Below are positions 1-5,154 of a DNA stretch of 17,295 nt, piece by piece. The notes under the pieces were generated by a model. The model ran no database searches. It had not been told where the DNA came from and worked only from the letters and a program-made list of their open reading frames with translations. Each line of letters starts with the position of its first letter. The stretch's first letter is position 1. The stretch is taken from the NCBI GenBank assembly GCA_018221165.1, contig JAAOYD010000102.1, positions 1 through 17,295 on the forward strand. Direction: 5' to 3'. The position numbers were made by a program, and so were the translations under genes. This DNA is from Candidatus Woesearchaeota archaeon. GTDB lineage: Archaea; Nanobdellota; Nanobdellia; Woesearchaeales; UBA525.

Positions 1-833
1 CAATCATCATCGAGGAGACATTCAAAGCATTCTCCAAGGGCAACATCGCATTTTGGCGTGCTGCCAGAGCAATCACCATCGCTGGTGCAACCAGTGGTTC
101 CTGGTGCAACACACACACTATTCGTGCAAACCTTTCCTGCATCGCAATGGGCATCGTTCTTGCATTCAACACATACTCCGAGGACTGGTCGACAGTATTT
201 CTTGTTCGCATCGTAGTAGGATTTGCTTGAATTTGTACAATCAGCGTTCACACTGCAGGCAGTATCTGATGAGGGCGGAGTAATGACTGGCGGTCCTTTG
301 AAGTGTTGAATGGTGTAGGCGCGGCAAACAGTATCGGTTGGGTTCTTGCAGCCACAGTCCCACTTGTCTTGTTTGTCCGCATCATAGATGCAGGTGTAGG
401 CAAGGAGGTAATTGTCCTCGCTGAGTTCGTCGAGTGTAAACGTGATTTCTGCATCGTAGGAGTCTTTTGTCCAGCCGGATTCACCGAGCTGGTCCCATTC
501 AGTATTCTGCTCGTCGTAGTAGAGGATGCGTTTGTAGATGAATGCGTCTTCACGGTCGATGGTGATGCTCACCGTCACTTCGTCGCTGCCTGTAAGGTCA
601 GTGTAGCTTGGTTGTGTCACCTCATAGAAGAGTTCTGCAGATGCAAAGTCCCATGGAGGCGCGTAGCCGCTGTGGATAGGGTCACCAGCCGCGAAAGCCT
701 GGCCAGTGAGCATGTTTGGCGGTGATGGCAAGGTAGGAACTATTGGCCGCACCATCAACACTATTGAGCCAACTGTGACAATGAATACTGCTATTGTGAG
801 AAATAAGAATGTTTTATCTTCACGCGCGCCCAT
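1..833 (-). CDS. Membrane-anchored Cys-rich extracellular protein (3' end beyond window)
   Basis: The minus-strand frame from the ATG at 833 stays open to the window edge: 277 codons with no stop, so the C-terminus is missing. Residues 1-7 are short and charged and residues 8-28 form one hydrophobic segment, suggesting a signal anchor with the rest outside the cell. Residues about 60-180 look like a beta-sandwich-type domain rich in Thr, Asp and Tyr. From residue 148 on there are 17 cysteines, in repeats such as C-x5-C and CxxC followed by D-x2-C or D-x-DC (for example ECKNDAHC near 223-230). This resembles the disulfide-rich modules of archaeal surface proteins. There is no ribosome binding site before the ATG, so the mRNA is probably leaderless. 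The neighbouring Dsb-like genes suggest it is an oxidative folding client. No specific family or function is recognised. Confidence 0.8.
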   Translation of the reverse strand, partial: MGAREDKTFLFLTIAVFIVTVGSIVLMVRPIVPTLPSPPNMLTGQAFAAGDPIHSGYAPPWDFASAELFYEVTQPSYTDLTGSDEVTVSITIDREDAFIYKRILYYDEQNTEWDQLGESGWTKDSYDAEITFTLDELSEDNYLLAYTCIYDADKQDKWDCGCKNPTDTVCRAYTIQHFKGPPVITPPSSDTACSVNADCTNSSKSYYDANKKYCRPVLGVCVECKNDAHCDAGKVCTNSVCVAPGTTGCTSDGDCSGSTPKCDVALGECFECLLDDD

Positions 834-838
834 AAGAG

Positions 839-867
839 AGTTTTTTGGAACGAGCGTTTAAAAAACT
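839..867 (-). terminator. Inverted repeat with T-tract after the DsbA-like gene
   Basis: An 8-bp perfect inverted repeat (AGTTTTTT at 839-846, AAAAAACT at 860-867) with a 13-base spacer fills the gap between the DsbA-like stop codon and the surface-protein start. On the minus strand it provides a T-rich tract suited to archaeal termination. Its TTTAAA-containing part lies about 27 bases before the next ATG, so it could also be the TATA box of the surface-protein gene. Confidence 0.4.
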
Positions 868-1619
868 TATTGCTGGAGCTCTTCCTCAATCATCGTGGCG
901 AAGTCTTCATAATCTTGATTGCCTACAAGCTTCCTGCCATTGATGAAGAATGTCGGTGTGCCGGAAACGCCGCCGCTACGCTTGCCATCTTCGAAGTCGA
1001 ACTGAGCTTCCTTGTATGGCCACTCTTCCGCGCGGCACGTGTCGAGCACTTCTTGGTCAAGACCGTGCGTCGTGACGAGTTCCACGATGAGCTCTTCACC
1101 TATCTCGTCTTGGCGCTCGTAGAAGGCGTTGTGAAATTCCCAGTAGGCGTCTTGTTTGCCAGCGCAGGTGACGGTGCCACTCGCCTTGAAGGTTTGTTCA
1201 TGAAGTGATTCAAGGGGGAAATCCCGATAGACAAAGCGCACTTTACCGGTGTCGATATAGTTCGCTTTTAATCGAGGCCAAGCCTGCTCGTGGAATTGTT
1301 TGCACGCTGTGCAAAAGAAGTCAGAAAATTCGATAATCGTAACGCGGGCAGAATCGTTACCAAGCATCGGGTCGTCATTGATGCGAACTTCATGGCGAGG
1401 TATCTCATCAAGCTTGATTTCTTCAGGAGCGAACCAACCGTTGAAGTAGGCGAGCATAGCAAGGATAACAATAGCAACGACGAGCACTGCAATGACATTC
1501 TCCTTCCATTCAGAAGGCTGTGGATCTTCTTCTTGCTTCGCTTGCTCGACAGGGACTTTCTTCGGCTCGATCTTCGCGAGCTTCTTCGCAGTCTTTTTCT
1601 TAGCAGTTTTCTTGGCCAT
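867..1619 (-). CDS. Membrane-anchored DsbA-like thiol-disulfide oxidoreductase
   Basis: This 250-residue protein has a Lys/Ala-rich cytoplasmic N-terminus (1-40), one transmembrane helix (about 41-58) and an external thioredoxin-fold domain of the DsbA/DsbG type. The redox motif is CTAC (C103, C106), in the context EFSDFFCTACKQFH. The helical insert carries C152 and C195, which may form a second disulfide. The cis-proline loop is GTPTFFING (P222). The family oxidises or isomerises disulfides in exported proteins. It directly precedes the Cys-rich surface gene in the direction of transcription, which supports a role in folding secreted proteins. A TATA box about 27 bases upstream and the lack of a ribosome binding site suggest a leaderless mRNA. 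Whether it acts as oxidase or isomerase cannot be decided from sequence, and no DsbB or VKOR partner is present in the window. Confidence 0.9.
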   Translation of the reverse strand: MAKKTAKKKTAKKLAKIEPKKVPVEQAKQEEDPQPSEWKENVIAVLVVAIVILAMLAYFNGWFAPEEIKLDEIPRHEVRINDDPMLGNDSARVTIIEFSDFFCTACKQFHEQAWPRLKANYIDTGKVRFVYRDFPLESLHEQTFKASGTVTCAGKQDAYWEFHNAFYERQDEIGEELIVELVTTHGLDQEVLDTCRAEEWPYKEAQFDFEDGKRSGGVSGTPTFFINGRKLVGNQDYEDFATMIEEELQQ

Positions 1620-1639
1620 GAAGGGGGGGAGAAAAAAGT

Positions 1640-1649
1640 GTTTTATAAC
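1640..1649 (-). promoter_or_regulatory. TATA box of the DsbA-like gene
   Basis: The minus-strand GTTATAAAAC is centred about 26 bases before the ATG at 1619, so transcription should start at or next to the start codon. The space between has no ribosome binding site. Confidence 0.55.
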
Positions 1650-1666
1650 GGTTATGGATGAGAGTG

Positions 1667-1672
1667 AAAAAA
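1667..1672 (-). terminator. T-tract after the CARF-like regulator gene
   Basis: There is a run of six T on the minus strand about 30 bases past the stop codon of the regulator gene, with no clear hairpin. T-runs alone can terminate transcription in archaea. Confidence 0.3.
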
Positions 1673-1700
1673 TAGTTTACTTCGGTGGGGGACAAAGGGT

Positions 1701-2339
1701 TTAGACATATCCTTTGAGGAGGAGTTTGCCCAGCGTCGTCAGTTCGACGTGAATTCTGCCGCCGACGTCTTTCGTCTCGACGAGACCGAGCTGCTTCATG
1801 CCTTCGCTTTTCAGATTGCCATTGATGTGGTAGCTCACGAGGCTGAGCGACATCTTCGCCAGCTGACTCAATTGCTCCAACGAGGAACAACATTCATCCT
1901 TGCCGAGCAACATCAGCAACTTCATCTTGCGTTCGCTCAATAATTTGTAGTAGTTGAACTTCAGTACTGGGAGCACCATAATCTCACCGTCGTCGTTCAT
2001 GCCAAAGGCTTTGATGCCATTGACGAACGCGGCTGAGGTCGCGGCGCAGTTCATCAATCCTCGTCCGGAAGCGACGTTGATGATGACGTTCTGCTCGTTG
2101 ATGCCAGAGGTGACTTCATGCACTATCCTAAAGAGCTCTTCCCAGACAGGGCCTTTGAGCCGTTCGACGCGCGTTGGGATCTTGAAGCGTTCGAGGTCTT
2201 TCTTGATGTTCTCCGCTTCCCGTAGGAAGTCAGGTTCAGCGACGAGGATGATCCGTTCTGTGGGGAATTCTTTTATGCCAAGGAAGATGGTATCGTTTTC
2301 GCCACCGACAGGCGCAATAATTGTATGTTTGACTTTCAT
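1701..2339 (-). CDS. CARF-like domain / winged-helix transcriptional regulator
   Basis: This 212-residue protein has two parts. Residues 1-128 look like a Rossmann-type CARF-like domain: an N-terminal strand and loop TIIAPVGGEND, alternating strands and helices, and a VIINVASGRGLMNCAAT segment (about 85-101) in the position of the ligand loop (NxTGG/S-x-G) of Csa3 and HFX_2341-type regulators. Residues about 135-212 form an ArsR/MarR-like winged helix, with the recognition helix near LSLVSYHINGNL (165-176). In the family, CARF domains sense cyclic oligoadenylates or related nucleotides and control DNA binding by the HTH. No CRISPR array or cas gene is in the window, so the signal is unknown. 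The start is supported by a strong ribosome binding site, GGGGTGA, five bases before the ATG. The upstream gap holds two matching inverted repeats that could be its operators. The CARF call rests on motif and layout only. Confidence 0.7.
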   Translation of the reverse strand: MKVKHTIIAPVGGENDTIFLGIKEFPTERIILVAEPDFLREAENIKKDLERFKIPTRVERLKGPVWEELFRIVHEVTSGINEQNVIINVASGRGLMNCAATSAAFVNGIKAFGMNDDGEIMVLPVLKFNYYKLLSERKMKLLMLLGKDECCSSLEQLSQLAKMSLSLVSYHINGNLKSEGMKQLGLVETKDVGGRIHVELTTLGKLLLKGYV

Positions 2340-2388
2340 AGATTCACCCCTGAAAAACCAGGATTTGTTTATCGCAAATATTCCTTTG

Positions 2389-2397
2389 TTTATAAAA
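2389..2397 (-). promoter_or_regulatory. TATA box of the CARF-like regulator gene
   Basis: The minus-strand TTTTATAAA lies about 50 bases before the ATG. It predicts a leader of roughly 28 bases containing the GGGGTGA ribosome binding site. Confidence 0.55.
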
Positions 2398-2407
2398 CTA
2401 TTGATTC

Positions 2408-2425
2408 TGTGAATTCAAATTCACA
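2408..2425. promoter_or_regulatory. 18-bp inverted repeat, putative operator 1
   Basis: TGTGAATTCAAATTCACA has perfect 8-bp arms (TGTGAATT and AATTCACA) around a 2-bp centre. It lies just upstream of the TATA box of the CARF-like gene. A second copy with the same outer bases lies 76 bp away. Confidence 0.55.
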
Positions 2426-2468
2426 CTTAATCCCTTCTCACATTGTTATTATCGACGGGAGAGTGGAT

Positions 2469-2480
2469 AAAATATAAATA
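2469..2480 (+). promoter_or_regulatory. Candidate plus-strand TATA box
   Basis: AAAATATAAATA is a good archaeal TATA element pointing towards the small ORF at 2592. The inverted repeat starting at 2484 would lie between this TATA box and the start site, a repressor-like position. Weaker AT-rich elements at about 2502-2513 and 2524-2540 are alternatives. Confidence 0.4.
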
Positions 2481-2483
2481 ACT

Positions 2484-2501
2484 TGTGAATTCTACATCAC
2501 A
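2484..2501. promoter_or_regulatory. 18-bp inverted repeat, putative operator 2
   Basis: TGTGAATTCTACATCACA shares the first nine bases and the final CACA of operator 1. Its palindrome is imperfect, but the TGTGA and TCACA ends are kept, with the same 8-base interior length. Confidence 0.5.
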
Positions 2502-2591
2502 TTTAATACTTATAGGCAACAAAGATATACTAAAAAAATACAGAATCACTGGGTGGTATATGTGGAAGTAATGTATAGAGAAGGAAGACTT

Positions 2592-2702
2592 ATGACAAAA
2601 GAGCTCTCAGCGTTTGATCGTTGGACAGAAGCGCAGGAGCCCTCATTCACGATGGACATCGAACGCGAGCTCTTGGCTGAGGCGCTTAATGAAGAGTTAT
2701 GA
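2592..2702 (+). CDS. Small acidic protein, 36 residues, unknown function
   Basis: This short plus-strand ORF begins MTKELSAFDRW and ends LLAEALNEEL. It is acidic, and its C-terminal half reads as an amphipathic helix. A GGAAG sequence sits five bases before the ATG at 2592. In-frame upstream starts at 2571 (ATG) and 2562 (GTG) would give 43 or 46 residues. Its stop codon overlaps the stop of the convergent tandem-thioredoxin gene. It is divergent from the CARF-like regulator gene and preceded by a TATA-like element and an inverted repeat. Codon choice (GAG, CTC, GCG) resembles the neighbouring genes. No family is recognised, and it could still be a chance ORF. Confidence 0.45.
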   Translation: MTKELSAFDRWTEAQEPSFTMDIERELLAEALNEEL

Positions 2703-3458
2703 TTCCTGCGGCGTAATCAGTTCGCCAGTCGACAAGTCTTTGTAGGGTAGACCGAGTGCGCCGAGGTTTGTGAAGATATGCGTCTCGCCATCGCTGCGGC
2801 CAACGCTCGTCCAGACATCATCAAAGCCAGGATAGAGCGACGCCTCCCCTGTGAGAATAACCGTCGGTACTTGAGTAAGACCATGCTCGGCTAGTAATGC
2901 TGCGCCTTCTGGACTCGCGATATCAATGGTGAGTTCTTCGCCGATGGCCATACCGAAGCGTGCGAGGATGGACTTGTGACCAGTCACGTCGTAGCACCCA
3001 GTACAGGATACATCTGAGAGATACATGAGGTCAATGACACCCCTAACTCGTTCTTCTTCGAGATCGTAGAATGGTGGTGGGCTACCAGCGAGGATGTAGC
3101 TGCCATCTTTCGCGATTGTACCAACGCGATCCCAAGCGTCAGTGATGAGGGGATATTGTGAAAGCTCTTCACTCAGCACCATGGCCGGCAGTTTTGTGAG
3201 CTCATATTTCTTAATCTTTCTACTAGCGTCTTTGTATTCGTACACTTTGGCTTCGCCCAACGGGACATCGAGGGCTTCGAATTCAGGCAGGTACAATGCC
3301 GGGTCGAAGCAGTCATCGCAACCAGGTGCCTTGATGATAAATACTTCAACAGCGCCGGTGGCTGCTGGTTCACCACCTATTTGGAAGAGAAGAATGACGT
3401 TGACGATGAAGACCGCGAGGAGTGCGGTAGCGATGAGTCGTAATGGCTTGGTATTCAT
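2697..3458 (-). CDS. Membrane-anchored protein with two tandem thioredoxin-like domains
   Basis: This 253-residue protein has an N-terminal transmembrane anchor (about 6-26), then two copies of a thioredoxin-like unit. Unit 1 has CDDC (C47, C50) and a likely cis-proline in KLPAMVL (P91). Unit 2 has CTGC (C152, C155) and QVPTVIL (P198). The Cys-to-Pro spacing is nearly equal, 44 and 46 residues. After each proline both units share the pattern E-x3-YP-x3-D-x-W-x2-VG, which shows internal duplication. The protein should face outward and exchange disulfides or pass electrons between the two sites. Its start overlaps the stop of the upstream VKOR-type thioredoxin gene by an ATGA junction, so the two are probably translated together. 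No named family is recognised. Its substrate is unknown. Confidence 0.8.
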   Translation of the reverse strand: MNTKPLRLIATALLAVFIVNVILLFQIGGEPAATGAVEVFIIKAPGCDDCFDPALYLPEFEALDVPLGEAKVYEYKDASRKIKKYELTKLPAMVLSEELSQYPLITDAWDRVGTIAKDGSYILAGSPPPFYDLEEERVRGVIDLMYLSDVSCTGCYDVTGHKSILARFGMAIGEELTIDIASPEGAALLAEHGLTQVPTVILTGEASLYPGFDDVWTSVGRSDGETHIFTNLGALGLPYKDLSTGELITPQES

Positions 3459-3928
3459 TGTGTTTCACCCGGTAATATGCATCCTGTTTTTTCAGCAAGG
3501 AGTTCCAATGGCTGCTGTCCGACGAGACGTTCTTCGTTGATGACCCATGTCGGGTAGGCCGTTATCCCTTCCTCTTGACACACTCTGCTGTAGTCGCAGT
3601 TCTCATAATCTACATACTTGAACGCAGTGCCAAACATACGCTTCTGGACTTGACAGTGAGCGCAGGAGTCAGTACCATACATTTTCGCGTCAGCCTCTGC
3701 GAGACATGTCGCAAAATCAACAAACGGACTGGGTTTCGGCATGAGACCATAGATGAGCAAACTGACAAAGCAGAGCGCGATGATGATAAAACTCCACGTA
3801 AGCAATTGTTTCCGCTTGCGACGTTCCGCTGCAAGAATGCGTTCCTTGTTGACATGCTCGTGGCGCTCCGCATGCTCTTTACTCTTTGAAGATTCACGCT
3901 TTACGTGTCGACGCTTCTTCTTACCCAT
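3455..3928 (-). CDS. Membrane-anchored thioredoxin-like protein resembling the VKOR-fused domain
   Basis: This 157-residue protein has a strongly basic cytoplasmic N-terminus (1-41), one transmembrane helix (about 43-63) and a small thioredoxin-like domain. The domain carries C75 in FATCLAEADAKMYG, the redox motif CAHC (C89, C92), C111, C117, a cis-Pro loop AYPTWVI (P126) and C150. This layout (FAxCL, a KMYG run into CxxC, QKxxFG, YPTW) is that of the thioredoxin domain fused to bacterial and archaeal VKOR proteins, which reoxidise Dsb proteins. Here the VKOR membrane domain is absent, so a separate VKOR or DsbB partner is expected elsewhere. A TATA-like CATTTTAATACG lies about 25 bases upstream of the ATG and there is no ribosome binding site, suggesting a leaderless mRNA for this gene and its downstream overlap partner. 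Confidence 0.85.
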   Translation of the reverse strand: MGKKKRRHVKRESSKSKEHAERHEHVNKERILAAERRKRKQLLTWSFIIIALCFVSLLIYGLMPKPSPFVDFATCLAEADAKMYGTDSCAHCQVQKRMFGTAFKYVDYENCDYSRVCQEEGITAYPTWVINEERLVGQQPLELLAEKTGCILPGETQ

Positions 3929-3966
3929 GACTATGCGCGAAGAGGGAGCGTATTAAAATGTTGCGT

Positions 3967-4470
3967 TCAATTGCCAGAATTCTGATGGTCTTCGAGAATG
4001 TGTTTGTAGACATCTTTGCTTGTGAGTTTCCAGACAATGTCCCATGCACTCGACTGGAGACTGATGACTTGTAAGCCAGGATACGTGCTGCTCAAGCCTG
4101 TGAAGAACTTATTGCTCTCTTCAAGCGAGGTAAACGTGAAGATGGCAAGGAAATTTGCGCTGCCATGGAGAAGTCGACCGCAACCGATGGCATGTTTATT
4201 CGCAATCATATCCTTCTTGAATTTCACTGTATCAATGAGTGCTGAAGGAATTGAGAGGGTCGCGACAGTGAACACCTCGAGGCCAAGCGCATAGGGGTTG
4301 AGTTCAATCTCATAGCCCCTAATCACACCCTGCTCTTTGAGCTTACGACGAATCTTGCCGACAGCCTGCGTCGTGATGCCAATCTTCTTAGAGATACTGC
4401 TATCGCTTGCCCGCGAATTCCTAGAGAGATGACGGAGAACTGCCCGTTCGTTCGTGTTCAACGTGTTCAT
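3967..4470 (-). CDS. Lrp/AsnC-family transcriptional regulator (second paralog)
   Basis: This 167-residue protein has an N-terminal helix-turn-helix (about 20-50, with SDSSISKKIGITTQAVGKI) and a C-terminal RAM-like ligand/oligomerisation domain (about 65-145). Lrp/AsnC proteins form dimers and octamers and usually respond to amino acids. It is clearly paralogous to the protein encoded just upstream: the HTH is nearly the same (DSSIS, GITTQAVGKIRRKL, EQGVI) and both share WD-x-VWKL near residue 142-149. Its ATG overlaps the upstream stop as ATGA, with GGAGGAAGA just before it as ribosome binding site. The effector and target genes are unknown. Confidence 0.9.
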   Translation of the reverse strand: MNTLNTNERAVLRHLSRNSRASDSSISKKIGITTQAVGKIRRKLKEQGVIRGYEIELNPYALGLEVFTVATLSIPSALIDTVKFKKDMIANKHAIGCGRLLHGSANFLAIFTFTSLEESNKFFTGLSSTYPGLQVISLQSSAWDIVWKLTSKDVYKHILEDHQNSGN

Positions 4471-4949
4471 TCTTCCTCCAGGGCGCGTTTGAAGGCATCG
4501 GTCCTATTGAGTTTCCAGACCAAGTCCCAAGTGGTCGGTTGGATATCGATAATCTTAATGCCAGGATGTTTCGTGGTGAGCTTGAGGAAGTAAGTGTTGC
4601 TCTCATTGATGTTCTTGAACGCGTAGATGACGTGGAGGTGGGCTTCCCCATGGACCTGCCGCATACAAGCAGTGATGCACGGGTCGTCGAAGACTTCCTT
4701 GCGATACTCTTTGCTGTCCAGTAGTTCAGGTGGCAGCTGTAATCTCGCTTCGGTGAAGAGGCTGATGCCGAGGGCGTTGTGATTGAGAAGCAGACCATAG
4801 CCCATGATAACGCCTTGTTCTTCGAGTTTGCGCCGGATCTTGCCCACCGCCTGCGTCGTGATACCAACCTTCTCAGAGATACTACTATCACTGGCACGTG
4901 CATGCTCAATGAGATGTTTGAGGACTAGCCGTTCGTTTTTCTGCAACAT
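4467..4949 (-). CDS. Lrp/AsnC-family transcriptional regulator (first paralog)
   Basis: This 160-residue protein has a helix-turn-helix at about 20-47 (DSSISEKVGITTQAVGKI) and a RAM-like domain at about 62-145. It is the first gene of a two-gene operon with its paralog. The start is supported by GGGTGA about ten bases before the ATG. Inverted TGAAAC/GTTTCA elements flank that ribosome binding site and may be used for autoregulation, as is usual for Lrp genes. The C-terminal half diverges more than the HTH between the two paralogs. This suggests similar DNA sites but different ligands, or a mixed oligomer. Confidence 0.9.
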   Translation of the reverse strand: MLQKNERLVLKHLIEHARASDSSISEKVGITTQAVGKIRRKLEEQGVIMGYGLLLNHNALGISLFTEARLQLPPELLDSKEYRKEVFDDPCITACMRQVHGEAHLHVIYAFKNINESNTYFLKLTTKHPGIKIIDIQPTTWDLVWKLNRTDAFKRALEEE

Positions 4950-4951
4950 AC

Positions 4952-4979
4952 TGAAACTCTCACCCGTCCTTCTGTTTCA
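4952..4979. promoter_or_regulatory. Inverted TGAAAC/GTTTCA repeat before the Lrp operon
   Basis: TGAAAC at 4952-4957 and GTTTCA at 4974-4979 are perfect inverted arms with centres 22 bp apart, about two helical turns. A further TGAAAC occurs at 5077-5082 and a GTTTCT at 5037-5042. The position directly before the start codon suits autoregulation. Confidence 0.35.
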
Positions 4980-5062
4980 ATGTCAAATGAAAATTGGTCC
5001 ATTTATGAAGTTTTTGCCTATTTTGTTCAACTAAAAGTTTCTATTTATCACTTTCTCGACTG

Positions 5063-5073
5063 AAAAAAGGGGG
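5063..5073 (-). terminator. Pyrimidine/T tract downstream of leuS
   Basis: The minus strand reads CCCCCTTTTTT about 85 bases past the leuS stop. The 205-base gap between leuS and the Lrp operon is very AT-rich and holds several minus-strand TATA-like elements (about 5083-5096 and 5001-5011) but no ORF. The tract is the best candidate for leuS termination, with the Lrp promoter close to or beyond it. Confidence 0.35.
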
Positions 5074-5154
5074 TTGTGAAACTATTTATATTTAACTGAT
5101 TTCATATTTAAACTGTGTTTTGATAATCAAAGAATATATTTCAGACGACAAAAT

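Noticed and set aside
303..725. Plus-strand ORF of 140 codons near the left edge
   Set aside because: The minus strand has a longer frame open to the edge, with a membrane anchor and regular Cys repeats, which explains the region better.
2408..2501. Bacterial CRP binding sites
   Set aside because: The TGTGA...TCACA halves are 8 rather than 6 bases apart and no CRP-like protein is present; treated as operators of an unknown regulator.
2340..2591. Short CRISPR-like repeat array
   Set aside because: Only two copies of the 18-bp repeat exist, each itself an inverted repeat at a promoter, so operator sites fit better.
4421..4909. Minus-strand ORF of 162 codons overlapping the first Lrp gene
   Set aside because: It is a shifted frame of the Lrp gene, rich in Ser and Arg, with no domain.
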